Below are positions 16,299-25,259 of a stretch of DNA of 64,000 nucleotides, one piece after another. The DNA is from CAG-791 sp045130475 (GTDB taxonomy: Bacteria > Bacillota > Clostridia > Lachnospirales > Lachnospiraceae): the NCBI GenBank assembly GCA_045130475.1, contig JBGUPU010000044.1:177469-241468 (forward strand), in the 5' to 3' direction. The position numbers were made by a program, and so were the translations under genes. Position 1 is the first letter of the stretch. Every line of letters begins with the position of its first letter. Below the pieces are notes generated by a model. It was not told where the DNA came from and did not search any database. It was given only the letters and a program-made list of their open reading frames with translations.

Positions 16299-17072
16299 TT
16301 ACATGCAGGTATAGCCGCCATCCACGGGAAGGTTGACGCCTGTAACATAGCTGGAAGCAGGAGAAGCGAGGAAAATTGCCGCGGTATCCAGTTCTCCCTC
16401 ATTTCCGTAGCGTTCCTCGGGGATCATGGTCTTTGCGTTCTGCTGGAAGAAGTCAGAGTCGAGGGTCTCTTTGGTAAGAGGGGTGTAGAAGTAACCGGGG
16501 CAGATGGCATTGACAGTGATGCCGTATTTTCCCCATTCTGCCGCAAGCGCGCGGGTCAGGTTGACAACGCCGCCTTTGGCTGCATGGTAGGGCGCAGAAC
16601 CGGCGACTTTGTTGCCTACAAGGCCGTACATGGAAGCGATGTTGATGATTCTGCCGTATTTGGCGGGGATCATGGCCTTCTTGGCAACGGCACGGGCCAC
16701 TTTGAAGGTGCCGAACAGGTCGACATTCATTTCACCGGAGAACTGGGCATCTGTGATGTCCTCTGCGGGAGCGACTGCACCGGTGCCTGCATTGTTGATC
16801 AGGATATCGATCCTTCCGTATTTTTCCAGGACCTTGTCGACCACCTCTTCGACCATCTGTGTGTCTGTGATGTCGCAGCGGACAGGGAAAGTCTCCACAC
16901 CGAACTCCTCATGGATTTCGGCGGCAACTTCTTCGATTTTCTGCTGTCTGCGGGCAATCGGGACAATGATCGCTCCCTGATTAGCAAGTGCTTTCGCCAT
17001 CTGTACACCAAGTCCGCCGGAACATCCGGTGACAATCGCAACTCTTCCCTTAAGATCAAAGTACTGTTTCAT
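16299..17072 (-). CDS. Short-chain dehydrogenase/reductase (gluconate 5-dehydrogenase-like)
   Basis: A 257-residue NAD(P)-dependent oxidoreductase of the classical SDR family. The cofactor loop is TGCSGGLG (about 16-23), the structural motif NNAG is at about 93, and the catalytic Ser-Tyr-Lys are visible as NIASMYG, then APYHAAKGG with Tyr and Lys spaced YxxxK. The C-terminal CPGYFYTPLTKE and the closing LPVDGGYTCM are typical. The nearest recognisable group is gluconate 5-dehydrogenase and related sugar-acid reductases, but substrate is uncertain. I start at the ATG at 17072 because AAGGAGGT lies 5 nt upstream; an in-frame ATG ten codons earlier lacks such a site. The leader contains a possible 14-codon reading frame (17118-17162). 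Confidence 0.9.
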   Translation of the reverse strand: MKQYFDLKGRVAIVTGCSGGLGVQMAKALANQGAIIVPIARRQQKIEEVAAEIHEEFGVETFPVRCDITDTQMVEEVVDKVLEKYGRIDILINNAGTGAVAPAEDITDAQFSGEMNVDLFGTFKVARAVAKKAMIPAKYGRIINIASMYGLVGNKVAGSAPYHAAKGGVVNLTRALAAEWGKYGITVNAICPGYFYTPLTKETLDSDFFQQNAKTMIPEERYGNEGELDTAAIFLASPASSYVTGVNLPVDGGYTCM

Positions 17073-17117
17073 TTTTACCTCCTTAAGCATCTGCAAAAAC
17101 ATGTTGTGATCACGCCT

Positions 17118-17162
17118 TCAATAGGGCGTCACCTGTAAAACCGCCCGATTCTCTGCATCCAT
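17118..17162 (-). CDS. Possible 14-residue leader peptide ahead of the SDR gene
   Basis: ATG at 17162-17160 preceded by GGGGGG with AATAAA spacing; the peptide is MDAENRAVLQVTPY, ending 45 nt before the SDR start. It lies inside the presumed 5' leader of the SDR mRNA. It has no run of rare or single-type codons, so no classic attenuation logic is visible. It may be fortuitous. Confidence 0.3.
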   Translation of the reverse strand: MDAENRAVLQVTPY

Positions 17163-17257
17163 TTTATTCCCCCCGGAAATGATAGCTGTAATGGCAGATT
17201 TCCATGTCTGAATGCTATAAATCGCCGGCGTTATTGTTGCAAGTTTCTATGATTTGA

Positions 17258-17286
17258 ATTATATCTGTACAAATAGCCAAAATCAA
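17258..17286 (-). promoter_or_regulatory. Promoter of the SDR gene
   Basis: On the minus strand TTGATT (17286-17281), a 17-bp spacer and TATAAT (17263-17258). The expected leader is about 175 nt. The rest of the 17.1-17.5 kb gap holds an AAGCATCTGC/GCAGATGCTT hairpin (17390-17419), and a TATAAT near 17456-17461 that may serve the chromate genes. Confidence 0.7.
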
Positions 17287-17560
17287 CCATAGATATTACT
17301 TTAACAATAAGGATTGATTTCACCTTATTTTCTATAGATTATATTTATGGCTTAGGGCGTGTTCTTTTTTCTTAATAAATATGCAGAAGCATCTGCCTCA
17401 TTTCGATGCAGATGCTTCCATAAAAAAGTGCTGATGTTAAATTGTGTGCCGGATGATATAATAGCTACGTGAAATATCTCTTCCGGATTACAGATAATTC
17501 GGGGAACCATTTTGATCAGAAAAGAACTACACAGCTGAACAGGAGGTCATAACCACACTT

Positions 17561-18154
17561 ATGAAAGATATTCTGGAACTTTATCTTGCCTTCCTGCGGA
17601 TCGGCGCCGTCAACTTCGGGGGCGGATACGCCATGCTCCCGCTGCTTGAGCGCGATTTGGTCCAGGACCGCGGCTGGACTACGACCCAGGACCTGACCGA
17701 TTATTTTGCCATCGGACAGTGCACCCCCGGTCTGATCGCCCTCAATGTCGCAACCTTTATCGGAAGCCGCAGAAAAGGGGTTGCAGGTGCCATTGCCGCC
17801 ACCCTGGGCTTTGTCACCATGCCCATCATCATCATCCTGATCATCGCCACCTTCCTGCAGGGCTTTGCCGATCTGCCTGTGGTCCAGAACGCTTTTGCAG
17901 GTATCCGGGTCTGTGTCTGTGTCCTGATCGTTCAGGCGGTCCTGCGCCTGTGGAAAAAATCCGTCGTGGACAAGGTCAGCCTCTGCCTCTATATCGGTGT
18001 TTTTCTGATGACGGCTCTGTCCGGCGTCCTCCCGGTTGCAGTTCCCGCTGCCATCCTTGTCATTACCTCCGGTATCCTAGGGGTGATCATCGGAGGTTTC
18101 CGTGATAGAAACGGCAAAAATGGAAATAAAAAGAAGGCGGAGAAAAAAGTATGA
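17561..18154 (+). CDS. Chromate transporter family protein, first half-size subunit (ChrA)
   Basis: A 197-residue membrane protein with about five hydrophobic segments and the CHR-domain signature: FLRIGAVNFGGGYAMLPLLE near the N terminus, then AIGQCTPGLIALNVATFIG. It belongs to the short-chain ChrA type, which works as a pair with a second half. Characterised members export chromate; in anaerobic gut bacteria the natural substrate is unclear. AGGAGGT lies 13 nt before the ATG. Its stop overlaps the next gene's start by 4 bp (ATGA), implying translational coupling and equal amounts of both halves. Confidence 0.88.
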   Translation: MKDILELYLAFLRIGAVNFGGGYAMLPLLERDLVQDRGWTTTQDLTDYFAIGQCTPGLIALNVATFIGSRRKGVAGAIAATLGFVTMPIIIILIIATFLQGFADLPVVQNAFAGIRVCVCVLIVQAVLRLWKKSVVDKVSLCLYIGVFLMTALSGVLPVAVPAAILVITSGILGVIIGGFRDRNGKNGNKKKAEKKV

Positions 18155-18726
18155 TCTATCTACGGCTCTTTTTCGAATTCTTCAAGACCGGCCTCTTTTC
18201 CATCGGCGGCGGACTGGCTACGCTCCCCTTCCTCTATGAGATGTCGGACAAGACCCACTGGTTCTCCCACGCGGACATCGCGGACATGATCGCAATCTCA
18301 GAATCAACTCCCGGCGCGATCGGAATCAATATGTCGACCTTTGCCGGTTTCAAGACAGCCGGCTATCCCGGCGGTGTCGTGGCCACTCTTGCGCTGGCGA
18401 CGCCCTCTCTGATCATCATTCTGATCATCAGCGGCTTCCTGCAGAAGTTCCAGCGCAGCAGGCATGTCCAGAACGCTCTGTATGGTCTTCGTCCCGCATC
18501 TATTGCCATGATCACAGCAGCCGGCCTGAATGTCGCCAAGGTCGCCCTGGTAAATATCGATGCCTTCATGGCAAGTCACAAGATCACCGACCTGTTTTTG
18601 ATCAGGGCGATCCTTCTGGGAATCATTATTTTCGCAGGGCAAAAAGTATTCCCCAAGATCCACCCCATCGCATTCATCGCCTTCTCAGCAGTCGTCGGGA
18701 TCGTCTTCCATTTTGCAGGTGTGTAA
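18151..18726 (+). CDS. Chromate transporter family protein, second half-size subunit (ChrA)
   Basis: A 191-residue partner of the preceding protein, with the matching CHR pattern FFKTGLFSIGGGLATLPFLYE and AISESTPGAIGINMSTFAGF. The pair is expected to form an antiparallel heterodimer in the membrane, as for other short-chain ChrA pairs. It starts inside the stop codon of the upstream gene (ATGA overlap). A terminator lies about 95 bp downstream. Between stop and terminator, AGACCTGCA(A/G)ACCACCGGCA occurs twice as a direct repeat. Confidence 0.88.
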   Translation: MIYLRLFFEFFKTGLFSIGGGLATLPFLYEMSDKTHWFSHADIADMIAISESTPGAIGINMSTFAGFKTAGYPGGVVATLALATPSLIIILIISGFLQKFQRSRHVQNALYGLRPASIAMITAAGLNVAKVALVNIDAFMASHKITDLFLIRAILLGIIIFAGQKVFPKIHPIAFIAFSAVVGIVFHFAGV

Positions 18727-18821
18727 ACTCTGTAGACCTGCAAACCACCGGCAAATAGATCTCGACTTTGCAGACCTGCAGACCACCGGCATGCAGATCC
18801 TGATAAATCCTGATAAAAAGA

Positions 18822-18874
18822 AAAACCCGTTTCAGCAGGTCTCCAGTTTTGAGACCCTGCCGGAACGGGTTTTA
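18822..18874. terminator. Terminator shared by the ChrA pair and the convergent YbaK gene
   Basis: AAAACCCGTTTC..GCAGG..GTCTC pairs with GAGAC..CCTGC..GAACGGGTTTT. T-rich tracts lie on both strands. Confidence 0.85.
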
Positions 18875-18905
18875 TCCGATACGCGGATTATTTTCGGAAT
18901 GTTTT

Positions 18906-19367
18906 TTACTTACAGACATCCACCCAGCCAATGGCACCCGAGAGCTCCTCGAGCTCCTTCACGGTCAGCTTCACGGCACTGTGGTCATCGCCGGCTGCGG
19001 GGTAGACAATCTCATATTTGCGCAGGCTCTCATCCATGTAGACGGAAAGGCCTGCATTGATGCCGAAGGGACAGACACCGCCGGGAGCGTGTCCGACAAG
19101 CTCCTCCACCCGGTCTCCGGGGATCATCTTCGCCTTCTGGTGGAAGGTGTCCTTATATTTCCTGTTGTCCACTCGTGCTGTCCCCTCAGCAATGACAAGC
19201 ACAGGTCCTTCCTTCGTCAGCAGTGAAAGAGTCTTGGCGATCTCTCCCGGCGTCACGCCGATGGCCTGGGCGGCCAGTTCCACCGTCGCGCTGGATGCCT
19301 CCGGCACGATCACCCTGTCTTCCATTCCTCTTTCCCGCAAATATTGAACAGCCTTCTCAAAAGACAT
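18906..19367 (-). CDS. YbaK/ProX-type aminoacyl-tRNA editing deacylase
   Basis: A 153-residue single-domain protein of the YbaK/ProXp superfamily, which hydrolyses mischarged tRNAs such as Cys-tRNA(Pro) or Ala-tRNA(Pro) in trans. Visible are a conserved lysine in IAKTLSLL, RVDNRKYKD, the glycine-rich HAPGGVCPFGI, and a late segment SAVKLTVKELEEL. It starts at the ATG at 19367 after GGAGGA; an upstream in-frame ATG adds 29 residues with no family match. The gene is alone between the ChrA terminator and the MATE promoter region. Which tRNA it edits cannot be told from sequence. Confidence 0.9.
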   Translation of the reverse strand: MSFEKAVQYLRERGMEDRVIVPEASSATVELAAQAIGVTPGEIAKTLSLLTKEGPVLVIAEGTARVDNRKYKDTFHQKAKMIPGDRVEELVGHAPGGVCPFGINAGLSVYMDESLRKYEIVYPAAGDDHSAVKLTVKELEELSGAIGWVDVCK

Positions 19368-19560
19368 TTTTTCCTCCTGATGAATTCCCAAATTGATTAT
19401 GTACTTAGAAACACGCCGAGAACTGCTCGAAGTGTCCGAAAAAAAGCATAGCACTCTCTCATCCTCAAAACAAGCCCTGTGTCTATGTCGTCTGTCGTCC
19501 TCTGCAGTCTGTGATTGACAAGATTTTCCGCGGAATATATGATTATCTAACTTGAAAACT

Positions 19561-19597
19561 TTACTGCCCGCATCCTTTCGAGGGTACGGGCAGTAAC
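19561..19597. repeat. Dispersed intergenic palindromic element, copy D (minimal form)
   Basis: TTACTGCCCG and CGGGCAGTAA are perfect 10-bp arms around CATCCTTTCGAGGGTA. It matches the end arms and core of copies A-C and lies 40 bp before the MATE start, so it would sit in or near its 5' leader. Confidence 0.65.
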
Positions 19598-19637
19598 TTG
19601 CAAAAATCTATTTTATTTTACTCAAAACGAATAAATC

Positions 19638-21044
19638 ATGGCCGGAAATAATACGCAAATATCATCTTCATCAGATCATTCCATAGCGGTCAATCCCATC
19701 ACGGAGGGAGTCATCTGGAAGCAGGTCCTCCTCTTCTTTTTCCCGCTGCTGATCAGTTCCTTTTTCCAGCAGCTCTACAACACGGTCGATGCCCTGATCG
19801 TAGGACGGATCGCCGGAAAAGAAGCCCTCTCTGCCGTGGGAGGTTCCGCAGGATCCGTGCTGGGAATCTTTATGATGTTTTATATCGGATTCGCGGGAGG
19901 CGCGGCCGTTCTGGCGGCGCAGTATTTCGGTGCCAAAAAACAGGCTTCTCTGCGGGAGGCTGTCCGGACATCGCATTTTCTTTCTGCAATTCTGGGAATG
20001 GCAGGAACGGTCATCTGCTTTTCGTTCGCAGGCCCGATCCTGTCTGTCATGCAGACGCCTGCAGACGTAATGCAGCCTGCCCTCTTTTACCTCCGCATTG
20101 TTGCTCTGGGACTGATTCCAAATGCAGTCTACAACATGGGGGCATCCGCACTGCGCGCGGTTGGAGATTCCCGCAGGCCTCTCGTCATCCTGATTTTTAC
20201 CTGCCTGACAAACATCGGTCTGGATCTGCTCTTTGTCGCCGGTTTTCATATGGGGGCAGCAGGTGCTGCAGTCGCAACTACGATCTGCCAGCTTCTGAGC
20301 GCCGTGCTTGCCCTGCTGTTTCTCAAAAAGACGATCTTTGCAGGCTCCTCCCCTGTAACATACAGACCGGGCTCCGGAAACATACAGGAAGCGCGGGATC
20401 TGGTCGGCCGCATCCTGCAGATGGGCCTTCCCCTGGGCTTTGCCGAGGTCATGTACACCTTTGCCAACGTTGTCCTGATGGCGGTGATCAACGGTTTCGG
20501 AACAGACACTGTCGCCGCCTATGCGGCCTATGGCAAGATCGATGCCCTCTTCTGGATGGTTGTAGGGTCCTTCGGAGTCGCCGTCACCACCTTTGTCGGC
20601 CAGAATATGGGCGCCGGGCGCTGGGACCGCGTTATGCAGAGCATACGGGACTGCGCGGTCATGATGTTCCTTCTTCTGGGGAGCGTGATTGTAGTTCTCT
20701 ACGTCTTTGCCCGCCCCCTGCAGCAGCTCTTCTGTTCAGATCCGGACGTGGTCCTGATCGGCGCCCGCATGATGCACTTTCTGATGCCCTTCTACATCCT
20801 CTATATCCCGGTTGAAATCATGTTTTCGGCGCTCCGCGGAATGGGGGATTCGGTGATTCCCACCATTATTACCTTTTTCGGCGTGTGCGTCCTGCGCTCT
20901 GCATGGGGGCTTTTCATAGTCCCCTTCCATCGCACAGTCAACATGGTGCTGCTGGGCTTCCCTGTCACCTGGATAGTCACCGATCTGGCATTTGCTCTTT
21001 ATTTTAGTTTATCTATAAAGAAACAACGGGAAAAGGCCTCATGA
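19638..21044 (+). CDS. MATE family multidrug/metabolite efflux protein
   Basis: A 468-residue membrane protein with about 12 hydrophobic segments. It has the DinF/NorM-type N-terminal pattern PLLISSFFQQLYNTVDALIV and GRIAGKEALSAVGG, and the repeated half starting near residue 260 (LPLGFAEVMYTFANVVLMAV). MATE proteins exchange Na+ or H+ for cationic drugs or metabolites. The ATG at 19638 lacks a good ribosome binding site (upstream sequence is AT-rich), so the start is the least certain part. Copy D of the intergenic palindrome precedes it and a strong hairpin overlaps its stop codon. It is not the only MATE here; another lies at 27939-29279. Confidence 0.9.
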   Translation: MAGNNTQISSSSDHSIAVNPITEGVIWKQVLLFFFPLLISSFFQQLYNTVDALIVGRIAGKEALSAVGGSAGSVLGIFMMFYIGFAGGAAVLAAQYFGAKKQASLREAVRTSHFLSAILGMAGTVICFSFAGPILSVMQTPADVMQPALFYLRIVALGLIPNAVYNMGASALRAVGDSRRPLVILIFTCLTNIGLDLLFVAGFHMGAAGAAVATTICQLLSAVLALLFLKKTIFAGSSPVTYRPGSGNIQEARDLVGRILQMGLPLGFAEVMYTFANVVLMAVINGFGTDTVAAYAAYGKIDALFWMVVGSFGVAVTTFVGQNMGAGRWDRVMQSIRDCAVMMFLLLGSVIVVLYVFARPLQQLFCSDPDVVLIGARMMHFLMPFYILYIPVEIMFSALRGMGDSVIPTIITFFGVCVLRSAWGLFIVPFHRTVNMVLLGFPVTWIVTDLAFALYFSLSIKKQREKAS

Positions 21045-21077
21045 GCGTCGTGCACGCACGAACACTCATGAGGCCTT
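21033..21077. terminator. Hairpin terminator overlapping the MATE stop codon
   Basis: Perfect 13-bp arms AAGGCCTCATGAG / CTCATGAGGCCTT with a 19-nt loop. The MATE stop TGA lies within the left arm. Read leftward it is followed by TTTT, so it probably ends the convergent surface-protein transcript as well. Confidence 0.7.
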
Positions 21078-21173
21078 GACTTAGCCTAAGTTATTCCCTC
21101 TGACTGCCCGCCGCGCAGGATCAGAAGCGGAGCCCCCCGACATAAATGTCTGCAAACAAAAGCCAAAGAAAAG

Positions 21174-24134
21174 TCAGAATCGGATTTTGCCTGTATAGGT
21201 GTTTTTCGCCGGCACGGGAACTTTACAGAAGACACCGTTCTTTTTGCGCCTGGAGACGATCCTCACATAATAGGTCTTCCCTTTTTTCAACTTCGCTCCC
21301 CGGAACCTGCTGATCACTGCGCTGGTGGATTTCGCACTGGTTTTTGTGGACTGATTCAAGTACCACTTTCCGTTCGGATTTGTCGTCACATAAACACTGT
21401 ATCCGCTGCAGCCATAGATAATGTTCCAGGAGATTTTTGCCGTTCTTTTGCTGGAGGATGCGTTCACTTTTTTAACCGTCAGCTTTGTCGGAGAAGTCGT
21501 AATGTATTCCACATTTGACCAGGCGCTGTATTTGCGGCCGGCGGCAGTGTCTATATAGGCTCTGACCTTGAACTGGCTGACACGATTGACCGTCACAGTA
21601 CAGCTCTGCTGCAGGACCCCGGACTTCAGATTCTGCGTGACTGCATGCCTGCCGTCCGACCATGTCAGAAGTGTCTGATAGCCTGTCGCGCCTGCCGCCT
21701 GATTCCATGCAATCAGGCACTTACTGTAGTTTGATTTCTGCCATTTGACAAATCTGCACTTTTTAGGGCTTTCAGGTATGACAACGATGGAAAGGGTCTT
21801 TGTGCCCTTCAGATAGTTCGTTGTCTGCGGCGTGGTCACGGTAATGCTGACCGTTCCTCCCTTTAGGCCGGTCACTGTTCCCACTGCGCCCGATGAAGTC
21901 ACTGTCGCAATTGCTTTGTTAGAAGAAGTAAAGCTGTACTTTGTCGTCTCCTTCGCACCGCCTGCGGTGACCTTCACCGTCTTTTTGGCAGTAAGGGAGA
22001 GTGCCGAAGCTGTAAGCGACAGTTTCTGTGCTATCCTTGTGATCGTAAATGTCTTTGTAACACTTCCCGACAGTTTTCCCGCAATGCCTCTGACCACGAC
22101 CGAAGCAGTCCCCGCATTTATGTTGTTGGAATAGGTCAGGGTGTAATCCGTCCCTTCTGTCAGTTTCTCACCCGGATCTCCATAGGTAACCGTCACGGCG
22201 GGCTTCTGCGCCGCGCCGGTATAGGGCATCTGCGTCTTCGAAAGCGTTATCTTCGCAGCGTTAATATCTCTGATCCAGACAGCATAGAGGAAAGGACTAT
22301 CATCATCTGCATCGACCGGATAAGGGCTGGAAACCGTATTTGCGGTGAAATCATTCTCTGCCCAGCCGCCGAAGACGAAGCCTGCTCTTGCCGGAGTCTC
22401 ATAATTGCCAAGATTGACTGGCGTCCCGGGGAAAATCGTGTCTGTAATGATCTCCCCGCTCTTAAAACTGCCGCCGTTGGCGTCAAAAGTAATCGTGGTC
22501 GTCCAGACGGCATAGAGCGTGATATCTTTTGTCAGAACAAACTGTGCAGACTCTTCCTCTGTGATCAGATCTATGCTGTCCGCGGCAAAGCTCCATCCCA
22601 TAAAGGTACAGTGTGTCCTGGAAGGATCCGTGCCGCCATAGTTTTCAGGATCGAGCAGAGATACCTTGCTCCCTTTCGCCTTTTCGAATGTTTTTATGGT
22701 CGGCCTGACTCTGCCCGACCTGGGAAAATTCCCTCCGTTGGCATCATAAGTGATGGTACAGGTTTCCGTTTCTCCGGGATCATCCGGATCCGGATCGTCC
22801 GGGTCAGGGGTATCGGGGTCGGGATCCGTGGAGGAATTCCCGTCCCAGACCGCATACAGGGTCAACGAACCGGCCGATACGGTGTAACCGGAAGAGGAAA
22901 GCATCTCGGAACCGTCTGCCTTCCGACTCCATCCCAGGAAGGTACATCCCTCGTTCGCGACGAGGTTGATAAAGTTCATGTTATAAACTTTTTCGCCCTC
23001 ATCCAGAGTCTCTGTATAAGTCGTACTGCGCGTTGTCTCGTCGATCAGTCCGGTAAAATAACCGCCCCCGTTCGCGTCATAGGTGATCTCACAGACATTG
23101 ATCCAGACCGCATACAGCGTCAGGTTCTCCTCTGTGACCGTGTAGCCGGTGCCGCCGGTGGAAGGGAGCAGAGTAATACTGCCGTCGACCTTCCTGCCAT
23201 AGCCTGCAAGCCGCTTGCCGTCTGCCTCGGGCTCCCCGCTGCTGACGAAGCTATAGCTGAAGATCCGGTCTCCCTTCGCCACGGTTGCCATGACTGAGCT
23301 GCTCTGTGTTCCGTCTTCCTGCGTGAAATGCCCGCCATTGGCATCCAGTGTCACTGCGCAGCCCTGTTCCCAGACTGCATACAGATAGAGATTTTTTGTG
23401 ACCGTGGTCCCGGCCGGAAGAACAGTCCCGTTTGCGGCAGTGCTCCATCCCGCGAAGATCTTGCCGGGATTTGCCTTGGGGATCTGATAGACGGAAATAT
23501 CCATCCCTTCCGGCTCTCCGGTATGTGTGACTGTCTGCACATGCGCATTATTACTGTAATCGATATAATATCCGCCGCCGTTAGCATTGAGCGTCACGGT
23601 ATAGACCGCCTCGGACGCATTTGCAGCAGGCTCTGACACCGACTCCGCCTCCGCAGGCGCATTCATGACGGGTGTCTGCACATTCTCTGCTGAAGTATCC
23701 GCCTCCGTGCCGGCCGGATTTTCCTGTACTCCGCTGACGAACTCTGCGTCGGCCTCTGTCCCGGAATCCTTTTCCTTAGCTGCGTCTGCAGCTGTATCTG
23801 CAGCTGTTTCTGCAGGTGCTTGCGCAGGCCATTCTGCAGAAATTTCCGGATTTGTCTCCAAATCAGTCTCCGGCACTTCATCAGCCGGGTTCTCCGCAGT
23901 ATCCTCCGAACCGGAACCTCCGGACTGCACCTCTGTCCCTTCTTCCGGAATTGATCCTTCCTCCATTCCCGCCTCTGCCTGCCGATCAGCCTCTTCCCCG
24001 GCCGCCATGTTCAATTCGGCAGAAACCACGGAGCCATCCCCCCGCGTATCTGCGGCCGACAGGGACACGGGGAATGAGCCTGCGATGAAAACCGCTGTCA
24101 TAAAGATTGCCATCAACTGCTTTACATTCTTCAT
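21174..24134 (-). CDS. Large secreted protein with InlB B-repeats and Ig-like domains
   Basis: A 986-residue exported protein. The signal peptide is KQLMAIFMTAVFIAGSFPVS, with cleavage near SLSA. Residues about 35-180 are a low-complexity Glu/Ala/Asp-rich stretch. Residues about 180-620 hold five InlB/Flg_new-type B-repeats, each running from (D/N)ANGG to LYAVW, interrupted by an Asp-Pro-rich linker (about 440-460). Then come an MBG-like module (ITLSKTQMPYTGAAQKPAVT), a Big-type Ig module (TASALSLTAKKTVKVTAGG) and two fibronectin-III-like modules to the C terminus. No LPxTG, SLH or choline-binding anchor is seen, so attachment is unclear. GAGGG lies before the ATG. A role in adhesion is inferred from domain type only. 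Confidence 0.9.
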   Translation of the reverse strand: MKNVKQLMAIFMTAVFIAGSFPVSLSAADTRGDGSVVSAELNMAAGEEADRQAEAGMEEGSIPEEGTEVQSGGSGSEDTAENPADEVPETDLETNPEISAEWPAQAPAETAADTAADAAKEKDSGTEADAEFVSGVQENPAGTEADTSAENVQTPVMNAPAEAESVSEPAANASEAVYTVTLNANGGGYYIDYSNNAHVQTVTHTGEPEGMDISVYQIPKANPGKIFAGWSTAANGTVLPAGTTVTKNLYLYAVWEQGCAVTLDANGGHFTQEDGTQSSSVMATVAKGDRIFSYSFVSSGEPEADGKRLAGYGRKVDGSITLLPSTGGTGYTVTEENLTLYAVWINVCEITYDANGGGYFTGLIDETTRSTTYTETLDEGEKVYNMNFINLVANEGCTFLGWSRKADGSEMLSSSGYTVSAGSLTLYAVWDGNSSTDPDPDTPDPDDPDPDDPGETETCTITYDANGGNFPRSGRVRPTIKTFEKAKGSKVSLLDPENYGGTDPSRTHCTFMGWSFAADSIDLITEEESAQFVLTKDITLYAVWTTTITFDANGGSFKSGEIITDTIFPGTPVNLGNYETPARAGFVFGGWAENDFTANTVSSPYPVDADDDSPFLYAVWIRDINAAKITLSKTQMPYTGAAQKPAVTVTYGDPGEKLTEGTDYTLTYSNNINAGTASVVVRGIAGKLSGSVTKTFTITRIAQKLSLTASALSLTAKKTVKVTAGGAKETTKYSFTSSNKAIATVTSSGAVGTVTGLKGGTVSITVTTPQTTNYLKGTKTLSIVVIPESPKKCRFVKWQKSNYSKCLIAWNQAAGATGYQTLLTWSDGRHAVTQNLKSGVLQQSCTVTVNRVSQFKVRAYIDTAAGRKYSAWSNVEYITTSPTKLTVKKVNASSSKRTAKISWNIIYGCSGYSVYVTTNPNGKWYLNQSTKTSAKSTSAVISRFRGAKLKKGKTYYVRIVSRRKKNGVFCKVPVPAKNTYTGKIRF

Positions 24135-24227
24135 CCGGGTTGATCCCTCACTTTCACAAACACAATTATGTTCCTGCAGTTTCGTATTTGTTTCCCGTCC
24201 AATCGGTTTTCAGCAGTTGGTTTTCCC

Positions 24228-25178
24228 TCACCGCTCTGCCGCGAAAGCTGCCCCGAGGATCAGAACAGCGCCTGCTATGCCGGCTGGGCCCATGGGCTCA
24301 TGCAGGAAGATCAGGGAAAAGAAAAGAGCGGATACCGGATCAATGTAACTGAAGAGGGCAATCGTCTGGGCTTTCAAACCATCCGTACTGCCAAAATACA
24401 GGGTATAGGCAATTCCGGTGTGGACAAGGCCGACGATCAGCAGCATGAGAAGAGAAAACCTGTCCAGTTCCACATGGGAAAACTGGCCTGTCAGTGCCAG
24501 ATAAGGGGTAATGCACACACTGGCTGACGCCAGCTGCAGAATGGTTTTTAGGTAAGGGTCGACATTACGGATGCACTTGTTCATAATGACGACTGCCGCG
24601 TACAGGGCGGCCGCGCCCAGGCCGTACAGAATACCCAAAAGGGCATTTCCCTGCGGAAGGCCCTCCCCGGCTGCGCCGGAAATAAGGAACATTCCCAGCA
24701 CGGCAAGCAAGGCGCAGATCAGTTTTTTTACTGTCAGACGCTCCCTGAAAAACACAGGTGAGAGCAGGATGACGATCGTCGGCTCCATATAATAACACAG
24801 CGTAGCCGTCGCCACGGTCGTGTAATTATAGGCTTCAAATAAAAGAATCCAGTTGAAACCGATCAGGGCACCCGAAAGGATCAGCAGGAACAGTGTCCGG
24901 GGACCAGTTTCCCCCCTGGGTTCCTTTACGGAGATCCTGCTGTCATGTATTCCTGGTCCTTCACCGATGCAGCCTGCCCCGCCTTCACGTCTCTGCCTCA
25001 GCAGGCTGCGGCATTTCATAAAGATGCCAAGAAAAGCGGCGCCGATGAGTCCCCTTGAAAAGGCCAGAAAGCCGGAGGAAAGCGGAATATATCGTCTGAA
25101 AATACCAATCGTCCCGAAGATCAGCATCGAAGAAGCGAGCATCAACAGTGATCCGGGACGATTGTTTTCTGTGTTCAT
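24228..25178 (-). CDS. EamA/DMT-family transporter
   Basis: A 316-residue inner-membrane protein with ten predicted hydrophobic segments in two EamA halves. The first half begins LMLASSMLIFGTIGIFRRYI and the second GILYGLGAAALYAAVVIMNK; each ends with the typical segment (YYMEPTIVILLSPVFFRE; FSYIDPVSALFFSLIFLHE). A polar loop of about 35 residues, rich in Arg/Glu/Gly, separates early helices and is longer than usual. Members export amino acids, nucleosides or other metabolites; the substrate is unknown. I start at the ATG at 25178 (AAGGA 12 nt upstream). The surface-protein gene starts 93 bp downstream on the same strand. Confidence 0.87.
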   Translation of the reverse strand: MNTENNRPGSLLMLASSMLIFGTIGIFRRYIPLSSGFLAFSRGLIGAAFLGIFMKCRSLLRQRREGGAGCIGEGPGIHDSRISVKEPRGETGPRTLFLLILSGALIGFNWILLFEAYNYTTVATATLCYYMEPTIVILLSPVFFRERLTVKKLICALLAVLGMFLISGAAGEGLPQGNALLGILYGLGAAALYAAVVIMNKCIRNVDPYLKTILQLASASVCITPYLALTGQFSHVELDRFSLLMLLIVGLVHTGIAYTLYFGSTDGLKAQTIALFSYIDPVSALFFSLIFLHEPMGPAGIAGAVLILGAAFAAER

Positions 25179-25259
25179 TTCTATAATTGTTCCTTTCAAA
25201 CATGCCGCATGAAGGGGCGGCACTGCGGAGAACTTCTCAAAGACGTTTTTGCGATGAGA

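Noticed and set aside
17072..17258. Riboswitch in the long leader of the SDR gene
   Set aside because: I could not find conserved core motifs of the known classes (for example TPP, SAM, FMN, glycine, preQ1); only a short ORF and weak stems are visible.
17561..18726. One frameshifted full-length chromate transporter
   Set aside because: Both halves start with their own CHR signature and overlap as ATGA, the standard short-chain pair.
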